Part shown: piece after piece, positions 26,768-35,717 of the stretch
Layout of the letters: every line of letters begins with the position of its first letter
Position numbering within the stretch: position 1 is the first letter of the stretch
Origin: Pseudomonas viridiflava
Lineage (GTDB): Bacteria > Pseudomonadota > Gammaproteobacteria > Pseudomonadales > Pseudomonadaceae
DNA length: 64,000 bases
NCBI RefSeq assembly: GCF_003702045.1
Contig: NZ_RBTP01000016.1
Coordinates: 1 to 64,000 of the forward strand
Reading direction: 5' to 3'
Program-made: the position numbers and the translations under genes
The notes under the pieces: generated by a model
Seen by the model: only the letters and a program-made list of their open reading frames with translations
Databases searched by the model: none
What the model was told of the DNA's origin: nothing

Positions 26768-28777
26768 ATGTACGACACAATCTGCGACATCGTTCACGAC
26801 CGGACCTTTCTGAAAGTGTCGGGTCTGGGGCATGACTTCTTCTTGAAAATGGAGTCGCTCAACCCCGCCGGTTCGATCAAACTCAAAACCGCCGTTGGCC
26901 TGGTGGATGACCTGCAGACACGCGGCCTGATAGGGCCGGACACGATTCTGATCGAGTCTTCGTCGGGCAATCTGGGTGTGGCGCTGGCCATGCTCTGCGC
27001 CGAACGCGGGATTCGTTTCACCTGCGTCGTCGACCCCAACAGCTCCAACCACAACATTCGCATGATGCGCACCTACGGTGCCGAAGTGATCCGCGTCGAG
27101 ACGCCGGATGACAACGGCGGCTTTCTCGGCACACGCATCGCGCTGATTCGCGAAAAGATCGGCAGCGACCCGCGCTACGTGTGGCTCAACCAGTACGAAA
27201 ACGCCGCCAACCCCCGCGCCCATGCCCGCACCACCGCGCGCTCCATCACCCAGCATTTCGGGCACGTCGATTACCTGTTTGTCGGTGCAGGCACCACCGG
27301 CACGTTAATGGGCTGCCTGCAGCACTTTCGGCAGCATCACCCGGCGACGAAAATCATTGCCGTGGACAGCGTTGGCTCGGTGACTTTCAACACGCCCGCC
27401 AGCCGTCGCTACATCCCGGGCCTGGGCACCAGCCAGCGTCCGCCCATTTTCAATGCAGACGGCGTGCATGCGCTGGAAATGGTCCCTGAAGCGCGCACCG
27501 TCGCCATGTGTCGAATCCTGGCGCGCACCAAAGGCCTGCTGGTCGGCGGTTCGACGGCCACGGTGGTGGCGGCGGTGCACGCCTGGCGTGAGCGCATCGA
27601 GCCCGGTTCAGTGGTGGTGGCCTTGTCGCCGGACTGGGGCGAGCGCTATCTGGACACGCTGTATGACGACCAGTGGGTCGAGCGGCATTTCGGCAGCGAT
27701 GTGCTCGACATAACCCTGGCAGACATGCCGATCATGCCGCACTGGACCACCTACCTGGCGGCCGAGCGCCTGCGCAAGGTGCCGTTTCATGTGATCGATG
27801 GCGAGGTGGTTGCGCGGCTGCTGGCGGCTGACCCACAAGCCTGCATCCATGACGTCGAGCAGGCTTATCTGGCCCACGAAGCCGGCCGGACGATCAACCC
27901 CGACAGCTACTTTTTGCGTTTCCCCGAGGCGCCAGCCAACCGCATCATCGCCTTGCCCGCCAGCCTGAGCGGGGAGCAGCCGGTCAGTGGCATCAAATGG
28001 ATCTCCAGCTTTCCCGGCAATACCGATTCAGGTCTTCAGCGTGCGTCGGCGGTGCTGATTCTCAACGACCCGCAGACCGGCTACGCCTTCGCCTGCCTGG
28101 AAGCCTCGCGGATCAGTGCCATGCGCACCGCGGCTTCGGCCGTGCTGGGTGCCCGCTGGATGAACCGCCATCGCAAGCACGTCGGGCGAATGGCGTTCGT
28201 GGGCGCAGGCTTCATTGCGCGCACCATTCTGGACATGTTCATCAGTGACGGCTGGACGCTGGACGCCGTGAGCGTGTTTGACCTGCACCCTGAATCGGCG
28301 CAGGCGCTGGTCCACCACGCCGTGAATGGCCACCAGTTGACCAGTGAACGGGCTGATCTGAACAGCAGTTTGCAGGCCGATGTGGTGGTGTTCGCCACCA
28401 CGGCGGCCAGTCCTTATGTGCTGGAACCGTCGTTTCGTCCGGGACAGTTGGTGCTGAACATCTCGCTGCGTGACTTGGGACCCGAGGTGATTGCCGACGC
28501 CAACAACATTCTGGATGACGTCGAGCACTGCCTGAAGGCCCAGACGTCGCCGGAGCTGGCGGTGCAGCAGTATCAGGACCGCTCGTTCATCACCGGCACA
28601 CTGGCGCAACTGATGACCGGGCAAGTGGAACTGAGCCCGGATCGGGCGTCGATTTTCTCGCCATTCGGCCTGGGTGTGCTCGATCTGGCTGTCGGGCAAC
28701 GGATTTACGGCCAAGCCGTGGCCGAGGGCAGTGCGTTGCCGGTGCCGCAGTTTTTCTTCGAATCGAACCGCTGGTGA
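26768..28777 (+). CDS. Fused SbnA-SbnB: 2,3-diaminopropionate synthase
   Basis: 669 residues, two enzymes in one chain. Residues about 1-335 are SbnA-like: a PLP cysteine-synthase fold with Lys38 in NPAGSIKLKTA and SSSGNLG near 65-70, joining O-phosphoserine and glutamate. Residues about 355-669 are SbnB-like, of the ornithine cyclodeaminase fold, with an NAD motif FVGAGFIARTILDMF, which oxidatively splits the product to 2,3-diaminopropionate (Dap) and 2-oxoglutarate. In staphyloferrin B and zwittermicin clusters these are separate proteins. ATG 26768 has GGAAG 8-9 nt upstream; it follows the N-hydroxylase by 5 nt and touches the next gene (TGATG). Confidence 0.88.
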   Translation: MYDTICDIVHDRTFLKVSGLGHDFFLKMESLNPAGSIKLKTAVGLVDDLQTRGLIGPDTILIESSSGNLGVALAMLCAERGIRFTCVVDPNSSNHNIRMMRTYGAEVIRVETPDDNGGFLGTRIALIREKIGSDPRYVWLNQYENAANPRAHARTTARSITQHFGHVDYLFVGAGTTGTLMGCLQHFRQHHPATKIIAVDSVGSVTFNTPASRRYIPGLGTSQRPPIFNADGVHALEMVPEARTVAMCRILARTKGLLVGGSTATVVAAVHAWRERIEPGSVVVALSPDWGERYLDTLYDDQWVERHFGSDVLDITLADMPIMPHWTTYLAAERLRKVPFHVIDGEVVARLLAADPQACIHDVEQAYLAHEAGRTINPDSYFLRFPEAPANRIIALPASLSGEQPVSGIKWISSFPGNTDSGLQRASAVLILNDPQTGYAFACLEASRISAMRTAASAVLGARWMNRHRKHVGRMAFVGAGFIARTILDMFISDGWTLDAVSVFDLHPESAQALVHHAVNGHQLTSERADLNSSLQADVVVFATTAASPYVLEPSFRPGQLVLNISLRDLGPEVIADANNILDDVEHCLKAQTSPELAVQQYQDRSFITGTLAQLMTGQVELSPDRASIFSPFGLGVLDLAVGQRIYGQAVAEGSALPVPQFFFESNRW

Positions 28778-30585
28778 TGGGCATGCAAACACTTTCTCTT
28801 GACCGGGTCGAGCGGCCTGTCCGGCCGTCCGAACCTGAACGGCGCTCAATTGCGATCATTGGCATGGGTTCACGAGGCCTGGGCGTTCTGGAGCAACTGA
28901 TCGGTATCAGCCGCACGGCCGGTGCGGGCCGGTTGCGCATCGAGGTGTTCGATCCTCAATCGCCCGGCAGCGGCTTGCACCATGCCGAACAACCCGACTA
29001 CCTGATGCTCAACACAATGGCGGGTCAGCTCTCGGCGTTCTCGTCGGCATTTCCTTCCTGCGAGCCCGCAGGCTGGACATTTTTGCAGTGGTGCCAGGCC
29101 AACGCCATCCATCTCGATGAGCGCGGCCATGTCAGCGAGATGGGGCAGGGCAGGCCGGTCGAATTCGGTGATTTCGTGCCGCGCAAACTGCTGGGGCGTT
29201 ATCTACAGGACAGTTACCGCTATCTGATTCGGCAGTGCCCCGCGCAGGTCGAAGTGCACTATCACGCCGAGGTGGTCACGGGCTGTCGTGAGCGGTCCTC
29301 TGATGCAGGGTTTCGCCTGCAAACGCCGGTTCGCGAGCTGGACGTTGATGCGGTAGTGCTGACGTGCGGGCATTCATCGGCCCAAGACGGGACACCTGCC
29401 ATTGGTGACTCGGTGTTGATTGAAGGGCTGGGCCTGACGGCGATGGACACGCTGGCCGGGCTGACCCAGGGGCGCGGTGGACGTTATGTGCGCGATCCGG
29501 GCGTTGCGGGTTGGCGCTATCTGCGTTCTGGACTGGAGCCTGCGATAGCGCTGTACTCGCGCTCCGGCCTGCCGTTCCATGCCCGGCCACAGTGGCAGGC
29601 GTCTGTCCATGCTGCGTTGCCAAGGACCTTCTTCACCGCCCAGGCCATCGTCGGCCTTCGTCAACAGCGGTCGGCCGGGCGGCTGGACTTCGAGAGCGAT
29701 GTACTGCCGCTGATCAAGGACGAAATGCGTGCGGTGTTCTGGCAAGCCACAGCGCGGCTCGACGCGCCGCAGGCATTGCTGTCGCTACAGCGAACGCTTC
29801 GTCGTGCGTCTGATTCGACGTCGCGCCCGGCGCTGTTCAAGGCGCTGGCAGAACAGTGGGGCGATTTCGAACCGGAGCAATGGCTGGCCACCGAACGCGG
29901 GTCTGGCGATAAAGAAGGATATGCGCAGTGGTTCGAGCACTGGATCGAGCGCGAACTGGCGTTGAGTCGATTGGGCACTGTGGACAGCCCGATTCGTCAG
30001 GCGCTGGAAGTGTGGCGCGATTATCGCGATCTGTTGCGGCTCGTGGCGGATCGCAACGGCCTGACCGAGCAATCGACGCTCGCGTTTTACGGCACGTGGG
30101 CCGCTCTGTCGAACCGGCTGGTCGGCGGGCCGCAGAAAGAGCGTTACGAAGACTTGCTGGCGCTGATTCAGGCCGGTGTCGTGACGATCCTGCCGCCGAT
30201 GGATGACCCGTCCTGCTCGCCGGTGCCTTACGACACGCTGATTCCGGCACGTGTGGGCCATCGCGGCCTGTCTGCCAGTCGTGATCCGCTGCTGAACGGC
30301 TTGCTGCGTCAGGGCCTTATTCGCCCGGCTCATGCGTACCCCGCCGATGGCATCGACACCGGCCCTTCCGGGCGGGTCGTGCGCGCAGACGGCACCGTCC
30401 ACCCAATGCTTTGGGCGTTGGGCCCGAGTGTCGAAGGCTGCACCTTCTACAACCACTACATACCCACGCCAGACCCGACCTGCCGTGCGCTGATCGAGGC
30501 GCGGCAGGTGGCCCAGACGTGCCTCGCTGCGCTCTCCGTCAGTCGGTGCGACTCCCTTTCCAAGACCTCTTTTTCACCTCTTTAA
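28777..30585 (+). CDS. FAD/NAD(P)-binding flavoprotein (PF13454-type), tailoring oxidase candidate
   Basis: 602 residues. An N-terminal FAD motif (SIAIIGMGSRGLGVLEQL) and PDYLMLNTMAGQLSAFSSAF place it in the FAD-NAD(P)-binding family related to hydroxyacylglutathione-independent monooxygenase-like proteins of unknown specificity. A C-terminal part of about 250 residues is helical with no clear match. In this operon it could dehydrogenate or hydroxylate the hydrazine product to an azo, hydrazone or N-hydroxy form; that is inference. The start overlaps the previous stop by one base; GTG and a later ATG are alternatives. Confidence 0.6.
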   Translation: MGMQTLSLDRVERPVRPSEPERRSIAIIGMGSRGLGVLEQLIGISRTAGAGRLRIEVFDPQSPGSGLHHAEQPDYLMLNTMAGQLSAFSSAFPSCEPAGWTFLQWCQANAIHLDERGHVSEMGQGRPVEFGDFVPRKLLGRYLQDSYRYLIRQCPAQVEVHYHAEVVTGCRERSSDAGFRLQTPVRELDVDAVVLTCGHSSAQDGTPAIGDSVLIEGLGLTAMDTLAGLTQGRGGRYVRDPGVAGWRYLRSGLEPAIALYSRSGLPFHARPQWQASVHAALPRTFFTAQAIVGLRQQRSAGRLDFESDVLPLIKDEMRAVFWQATARLDAPQALLSLQRTLRRASDSTSRPALFKALAEQWGDFEPEQWLATERGSGDKEGYAQWFEHWIERELALSRLGTVDSPIRQALEVWRDYRDLLRLVADRNGLTEQSTLAFYGTWAALSNRLVGGPQKERYEDLLALIQAGVVTILPPMDDPSCSPVPYDTLIPARVGHRGLSASRDPLLNGLLRQGLIRPAHAYPADGIDTGPSGRVVRADGTVHPMLWALGPSVEGCTFYNHYIPTPDPTCRALIEARQVAQTCLAALSVSRCDSLSKTSFSPL

Positions 30586-30599
30586 AAGGAACTGCTTTC

Positions 30600-31244
30600 A
30601 TGTACGAGATCACTCTGCTGACGGCGCTTGCCGGCGCTTTCATTGTCCTGATCATTAGCCCCGGCCCGAATTTTCTGGTCATCACCCAACTGTCTTTCAG
30701 CCAGTCCCGGCAACAAGGCATCTGCGCCGGACTGGGTGTAGCCTCCGGCAGCATCCTCTGGGCATTACTGGCCGCCACCGGTCTGGGCCTGATTTTCCAG
30801 CAGCTGCCGTGGCTGCAACCGGCGCTGCAACTGCTCGGCGGCGCGTACTTGACGTGGCTGGGCACCAAGAGCTTGCGCAGTGCGGGCAGTCAGCCCAAAC
30901 CCCGTGACATTGGTGCGTTGGGCATCGGCAGTTTGACGCGAGCCTATCGCTTCGGCCTGTTCACCAACCTGACCAACTCCAAGGCACTGGCGTTTTACAC
31001 CAGCGTGTTCACCACCGTCACGACGCCCGGCATGCCGATGTGGGTCCGCACGGCCGGCGTATCGATCATCGCCGTTCTGGCGGTTTCCTGGTTCGTGCTG
31101 CTGGCCACGCTGTTCTCGATCCCTGCGGTGCAGGTCCGTTATCAGCGAATGAAGAAGGCCATCGACATCGTGACCGGGTTTTTCATGATCGCTTTCGGTA
31201 TCCGTCTGCTGATCGGTTTGTTGCCCGCCGGTTTGATCAACTGA
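30600..31244 (+). CDS. LysE/RhtB-family exporter
   Basis: 214 residues with about six membrane helices and the LysE/RhtB N-terminal pattern IVLIISPGPNFLVITQLS plus GASSGSILWALLAATGLG-type segment. These proteins export amino acids and derivatives. AAAAGGA lies upstream of ATG 30600. Placed inside the biosynthetic operon, it most likely exports the amino-acid-like end product and gives self-protection. Confidence 0.85.
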   Translation: MYEITLLTALAGAFIVLIISPGPNFLVITQLSFSQSRQQGICAGLGVASGSILWALLAATGLGLIFQQLPWLQPALQLLGGAYLTWLGTKSLRSAGSQPKPRDIGALGIGSLTRAYRFGLFTNLTNSKALAFYTSVFTTVTTPGMPMWVRTAGVSIIAVLAVSWFVLLATLFSIPAVQVRYQRMKKAIDIVTGFFMIAFGIRLLIGLLPAGLIN

Positions 31245-31260
31245 TCCAGGGAGCATGAGC

Positions 31261-32415
31261 ATGCACAACAATGACTGGCATTACCCTACCTCCATTCGCG
31301 CTGGTGCCGGACGCGCTGCCGAACTGGCTGATGCCTGCCGGGTGACCGGTATCAAACGCCCGCTGCTGATCACCGATCAATTTCTGGGCAGCACCGACAT
31401 GATCCGCAGCGCGGTAGACGATTGCCGGAAGCAGTTGGGCCATTGCGACCTGTTCGACCGGGTCAAGGGCAACCCGACCGGCACCAATGTGGCTGACGGG
31501 CTGGAAGCCTATAAGGCAGGCGATCACGACGGGGTGATCGCGTTCGGCGGCGGTTCGGCGCTGGACGCTGCCAAGGCGGTGGCCCTGATGGCGGGGCAGA
31601 CCCGGCCGCTGTGGGACTTCGAAGACATCGGCCACAATCACCTGCGCGCCAATGCCTCGGGCATCGCCCCGGTCATCGCGTTGCCCACTACGGCGGGGAC
31701 GGGCTCGGAAGTGGGCAGGGCGTCGGTGATCACGGACGAGCAGGCGCAGGTCAAACGCACCATCCTGCACGCCCGCATGATGCCGCGTATCGCGATTCTG
31801 GACGCCAACCTGACACTGGGCCTGCCGACTCACCTGACCGCTGCGACCGGTGCCGATGCCTTGACCCATTGCATGGAATCCTGGTGTTCGCCGGTCTGGC
31901 ACCCGATGGCCGAAGCGGTTTCGGTCAAAGGGATGCAGATGATCAAGGCCCACTTGCCTCGCGTCGTCGCGGACGGACGGGACCTGGAGGCGCGCCAGCA
32001 GATGTTGGTGGCGTCCAGCCTGGGCGCGGCGGCATTTCAGCGGGGGCTGGGCGGCGTGCATGCGATTGCGCAAAGTCTGGGTGCGCTGTACGACCAGCAT
32101 CATGGTTTGCTCAACGCGATTCTGCTGCCCTATGTGCTGGAGGCTAACCGCGCGGCGCTGCTGCCGCAAATGGACGATCTGGCGGTTTACCTGCGGTTGC
32201 CCACACCCGGCTTCAGCGGCGTGATGGAGTGGGTGCTGAGCTTGCGTGAGCAGATCGGTATTCCGCACACGCTGGCCGCCATCGGTATCGACGATCGTGA
32301 GGCGGATCGCGTCGGGCAGATGGCGTTCGCCGACGGTTGTTCGCACACCAATCCCATTCGTCATTCGGCTGAGGTGTATGCCGGGATTTTCAGCCGGGCG
32401 GTGAAGGGGCAGTGA
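31261..32415 (+). CDS. Iron-containing alcohol dehydrogenase
   Basis: 384 residues of the type III Fe/Zn ADH family: GGGSALDAAKAVAL nucleotide region, TTAGTGSE, and metal-binding Asp/His positions (LDANLT... GADALTHCMES, GGVHAIAQSLGALYDQHHG). It uses NAD(P) to interconvert alcohol and aldehyde. Two ATGs (31255, 31261) are possible; 31261 has GGGAG at better spacing. In this operon it might reduce the aminoadipate semialdehyde co-product or a product aldehyde; the substrate is unknown. It is 16 nt after the exporter gene and 3 nt before the next gene. Confidence 0.85.
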   Translation: MHNNDWHYPTSIRAGAGRAAELADACRVTGIKRPLLITDQFLGSTDMIRSAVDDCRKQLGHCDLFDRVKGNPTGTNVADGLEAYKAGDHDGVIAFGGGSALDAAKAVALMAGQTRPLWDFEDIGHNHLRANASGIAPVIALPTTAGTGSEVGRASVITDEQAQVKRTILHARMMPRIAILDANLTLGLPTHLTAATGADALTHCMESWCSPVWHPMAEAVSVKGMQMIKAHLPRVVADGRDLEARQQMLVASSLGAAAFQRGLGGVHAIAQSLGALYDQHHGLLNAILLPYVLEANRAALLPQMDDLAVYLRLPTPGFSGVMEWVLSLREQIGIPHTLAAIGIDDREADRVGQMAFADGCSHTNPIRHSAEVYAGIFSRAVKGQ

Positions 32416-32418
32416 TCC

Positions 32419-33561
32419 ATGACGCAGGTGGACGAACGGGTGGCTTACCGTCTGGCCGAGGTGTGGCAAGGCTGGGTCGATTCGGGGCGGATCGTCGGCG
32501 GTGTGTTGCTCGTGGCGCAGTCGGGAACTCTGCGGTACGCCAGCGCGCGGGGCTGGGCTGACCGTGAACGGCGCGTCTGTGTAACGCGCGAAACACGTTT
32601 TCGTTTGGCGTCGCTGACCAAGTTGCTCACGTCGGTGACGGTGCTGCGGCTCTGCGAACAACAGGTACTGAGCCTGGAGGCGCCGGTGACGGACTGGTTG
32701 CCCGCCTTTCGGCCTCGCTTGGGTGATGGCCGCGAGCCTGTGATTACCCTGCGTCATCTGCTGTCGCACAGCGCGGGCCTGAGTTATGGCTTCGAACAAC
32801 CGTGCGGCAATGCGTATCAGCGGGCGGGTGTGTCGGACGGTCTGAACCGTGTGGCCTTTGATCTGCACGAAAACCTGAGCCGACTGGCAAGCCTGCCTTT
32901 GCTGTTCGAGCCGGGCACTGCCTGGGCGTATTCACTGGCCACCGATGTGTTGGGTGCGGTGATCGAGCAGAGCACGGGTGTTACGTTGTCGCAGGTCATT
33001 GCCGAGCAGGTGACGAAACCGTTGGGCATGGAGTCGACGTCGTTCAGGCACGATCGGGGTCGCTTGGCACGTGCCTACAAGGACGGTGCCGTTTTTCCCG
33101 ACCGTATCGGTGACGACGACCGCCTGATGCTCGACAGCGGCGTGGCCAGGGTTTCGTCTGGCCGGGTCTATGATGCGCAGGCCTATGAGTCGGGCGGCGC
33201 AGGCATGCTGGGTACGGCGGATGATTATCTGAAACTGCTGGAATGCCTGCGGTTGGGCGGTGCGCCGCTGTTGTCTTCCATAGGTACGGCGGCGTTACTG
33301 GGCAATGCCATCGGCAAGGTGGCGCTCAAGAGCAGGGGCGCTGGCTGGACGTTCGGACTGGGGCCGGTGATCCTCGCCGACCCAGTGGCCGCCGGACACC
33401 GGCAGGGCGTGGGCACCTGGTCATGGTGTGGTGTGTATGGCAGTCATTACTGGGTCGATCCGGTCTCGGACACCAGCCTGGTCGTACTGACCAATACCGC
33501 TGTGGCGGGCGCTTGGGGCGGGTTCGCGGATGCGTTGGTAGGCGCGGTTTATCGGTCCTGA
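32419..33561 (+). CDS. Beta-lactamase-fold serine hydrolase (class C/esterase EstB type)
   Basis: 380 residues with the SxxK nucleophile motif (RLASLTKLLT), the Tyr-containing YSL motif (WAYSLATDVLG) and a C-terminal W-x-G-type segment, as in class C beta-lactamase-related esterases. No signal peptide is seen, so it is cytoplasmic and unlikely to be an antibiotic resistance beta-lactamase. It is the last gene of the operon. It may hydrolyse or form an ester or amide in the product, or open a self-harming form. This role is inferred from position only. Confidence 0.75.
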   Translation: MTQVDERVAYRLAEVWQGWVDSGRIVGGVLLVAQSGTLRYASARGWADRERRVCVTRETRFRLASLTKLLTSVTVLRLCEQQVLSLEAPVTDWLPAFRPRLGDGREPVITLRHLLSHSAGLSYGFEQPCGNAYQRAGVSDGLNRVAFDLHENLSRLASLPLLFEPGTAWAYSLATDVLGAVIEQSTGVTLSQVIAEQVTKPLGMESTSFRHDRGRLARAYKDGAVFPDRIGDDDRLMLDSGVARVSSGRVYDAQAYESGGAGMLGTADDYLKLLECLRLGGAPLLSSIGTAALLGNAIGKVALKSRGAGWTFGLGPVILADPVAAGHRQGVGTWSWCGVYGSHYWVDPVSDTSLVVLTNTAVAGAWGGFADALVGAVYRS

Positions 33562-33725
33562 AAGGCGGACGCTCCAGGCGTGGAGAAAAGTTGACAGGGG
33601 TAACTTGTGGGCGGCGGCTTGCTGGCGATTCGGGTTTCACAGGCCACATGGCAGTGGTTGGCCTGACGTCATCGCCGGCAAGTTGCCTTCCACAGTCTGT
33701 GCCTGCTGCAAGCGCTCAATCGCAA

Positions 33726-34679
33726 TCAAACCCGCGCGAACTGCTTGCGATAGCTGCTCGGGCTGACCCCCACCAGATTGCGGAAGTGCCGTCTGAACGA
33801 CTCTTCGGAGCCGAAGCCGGTCCTGTCCACCACCTCATTCAAACGCAACTTCGACGATTCCAGCAATTCCTTGGCATACGCCACGCGCTCGCCCAGCAAC
33901 CAGTCGTAAGGCGTGAGCCCCGTGCTTTCCATGAAACTGCGGTGCAGGGTGCGGGTGCTGACGGCGGCGCGAGCGGCCATTTCCTTGATCGTGTGCGGCC
34001 GGTTAAGGTCGCTGCGAATCCAGTCCATCAGGTTTGAAATCGGCCCGTCGCTGGCCGACACCAGTTGCCGGGAGGCGTACTGCGACTGGCCCCCTTCGCG
34101 ATGGGGAGGAATCACCATGCGCTGTGCCACCATGTTGGCGACGCGTGAGCCGTGGTCGTTGCGGACCAAGTGCAGCATCATGTCCAGCCCGGCCGCAGAA
34201 CCGGCCGCCGTGACGATGGTGCCCTGATCGACATAAAGCTCGTTGGGCTGGATGGTCAGGCCCGGGTACATGGTGGCCAGCAGATCGGTGTAACGCCAAT
34301 GAGTGGTGACCTTGTGCCCATCGAGCAGTCCGGCAGCCGCCAGCACGAACGCGCCGGTGCAGATCGAACAGATGCGCGCCCCGCGGGCATGAGCGGCCTG
34401 AAGCTGCTCGATCAGACGCTGAGGCACTTGGGATTCAACCCCGCGCCAGCCAGGCACGATAATGGTGTCGGCGTTTTCCAGCAGCACTTCGCCGGGTGTC
34501 GGCACGATGGTAATTCCACCTGCGGCGGTAATCGGGCCGTCATCTACCGGGAACGTCGCGAATTCATACCAGGCCACACCCAGCTCGGGCCGTTTCAAGG
34601 CGAACACCTCGACCGTACAGCCAAATTCGAACGTGCAGAGCTGGTTATAGATCAGGGCGACGACGAGATGATTTTTCAT
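33726..34679 (-). CDS. GlxA/FtrA-type regulator: DJ-1/PfpI domain fused to AraC HTH
   Basis: 317 residues. Residues about 1-180 form a DJ-1/PfpI-like domain with the conserved Cys of the elbow (ICSICTGAFVLAA), and 220-317 the AraC DNA-binding domain with two HTH units (TIKEMAARAAVSTRTLHRSF; RLNEVVDRTGFGSEESFRRHF). Proteins of this type regulate genes of nitrogen or amino acid metabolism. It is convergent with the biosynthetic operon and divergent from another DJ-1 protein at 34812, its most likely target. Control of the neighbouring operon cannot be excluded. Confidence 0.85.
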   Translation of the reverse strand: MKNHLVVALIYNQLCTFEFGCTVEVFALKRPELGVAWYEFATFPVDDGPITAAGGITIVPTPGEVLLENADTIIVPGWRGVESQVPQRLIEQLQAAHARGARICSICTGAFVLAAAGLLDGHKVTTHWRYTDLLATMYPGLTIQPNELYVDQGTIVTAAGSAAGLDMMLHLVRNDHGSRVANMVAQRMVIPPHREGGQSQYASRQLVSASDGPISNLMDWIRSDLNRPHTIKEMAARAAVSTRTLHRSFMESTGLTPYDWLLGERVAYAKELLESSKLRLNEVVDRTGFGSEESFRRHFRNLVGVSPSSYRKQFARV

Positions 34680-34811
34680 GGCGCGATGTTACCGGATATT
34701 GGCATTTCGGACAGTGGTTCGTGCTGATGCTACTGGGTAACCTGCACGCTGTCACTCAGGTGAATCCTTAACCTTGCATGTGGTCCGGCAATTGGACCCA
34801 GGAGCCATTTC

Positions 34812-35417
34812 GTGTCCCTCAATATTGGTATCTACGTATACGACGACGTCGAAGTTCTCGACTTCGCGGGCCCCTACGAAGTGTTCACCACCGCCACCCG
34901 TATGCATGCGCGCAACAGCCGTAACGACAAGCAGTTGTTCAATGTCTTCACCGTCGGCCGCAGCACTGCCCCGGTTCGCGCACGGGCAGGTTTGAAGGTC
35001 GATCCGGATTTCTCGATCAACGATCACCCGGCGATGGACTGCCTGATCGTGCCCGGTGGCGTGGTCAACGCCGAACTGGAAAAAACCGATGTCATTCGCT
35101 GGATCAGCGATCAGTCTGAGCCGGGGCGCGTGGTTGCGGCGGTGTGTACCGGCGCGTTCATGCTCGCCAAGACCGGCAAGCTGGCCGGCAAGCAGGTCAC
35201 CACGCATTGGGAAGACATTGCCGATCTCAAGGAGATGTTCCCCGCGGTCGACGTGCTGAGCACCCTGCGCTGGGTGGACGAAGGTTCGTTCGTGACCTCG
35301 GCGGGCATTTCGGCGGGCATTGACATGAGCCTGCACTTGGTCGAGCGTCTGCACAGCCGTGAACTGGCCGAGCGTACTGCGCTGCAACTGGATTTCGACT
35401 GGACCGAGAACGACTGA
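34812..35417 (+). CDS. DJ-1/PfpI-family hydrolase, isonitrile-hydratase-like
   Basis: 201 residues, GTG start with AGGAG 8 nt upstream. Catalytic Cys112 sits in AAVCTGAFMLA, with Asp17 in VEVLDFAG at the position used in the isonitrile hydratase InhA; the rest of the fold (CLIVPGGV, TTHWEDI, VTSAGISAGIDMSLHL) fits that group. InhA converts isonitriles to N-substituted formamides, but the family also holds other enzymes, so the substrate is uncertain. Divergent from the FtrA-type regulator by 132 nt, in an arrangement typical of a regulator-target pair. Confidence 0.75.
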   Translation: MSLNIGIYVYDDVEVLDFAGPYEVFTTATRMHARNSRNDKQLFNVFTVGRSTAPVRARAGLKVDPDFSINDHPAMDCLIVPGGVVNAELEKTDVIRWISDQSEPGRVVAAVCTGAFMLAKTGKLAGKQVTTHWEDIADLKEMFPAVDVLSTLRWVDEGSFVTSAGISAGIDMSLHLVERLHSRELAERTALQLDFDWTEND

Positions 35418-35717
35418 TTCAGGCCCTGCGCCCACCGTGATTTGCCACGCTTTCAGGAAACATCGGACCTGATACCCAGAGTGACTGACAGACTTTCTGC
35501 CTTGTCTGGGGTTCTGCCATCAAGGCATGCGCACTGACGCATGTAGGCATGGCTCTTCCCAGAAATTCAAGCGGTTGCATGTACCCCCGACTGACCGATC
35601 TCTTCGTGCTGCCGATACGTGTGCACAAGGGCCGGTTCTCGGGGGTTCTTTCATTTTCGACTCTCTCCCGTCAGCGACAGATGCACCTACTATCGCCCTA
35701 TCCAGAGTGCAGGACAG
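35418..35717. other. Intergenic region before the frameshifted LysR gene
   Basis: This 300-nt region has no supported gene. Short frames on both strands lack ribosome sites and motifs. It should hold the LysR promoter. Confidence 0.35.

Noticed and set aside
31237..32868. Minus-strand open frame of 543 codons opposite the alcohol dehydrogenase
   Set aside because: The opposite strand carries clear ADH and hydrolase motifs; the antisense product is Arg/His/Gln-rich without motifs.
32419..33561. Antibiotic-resistance class C beta-lactamase
   Set aside because: No signal peptide, and operon context suggests a biosynthetic or housekeeping esterase-like role.
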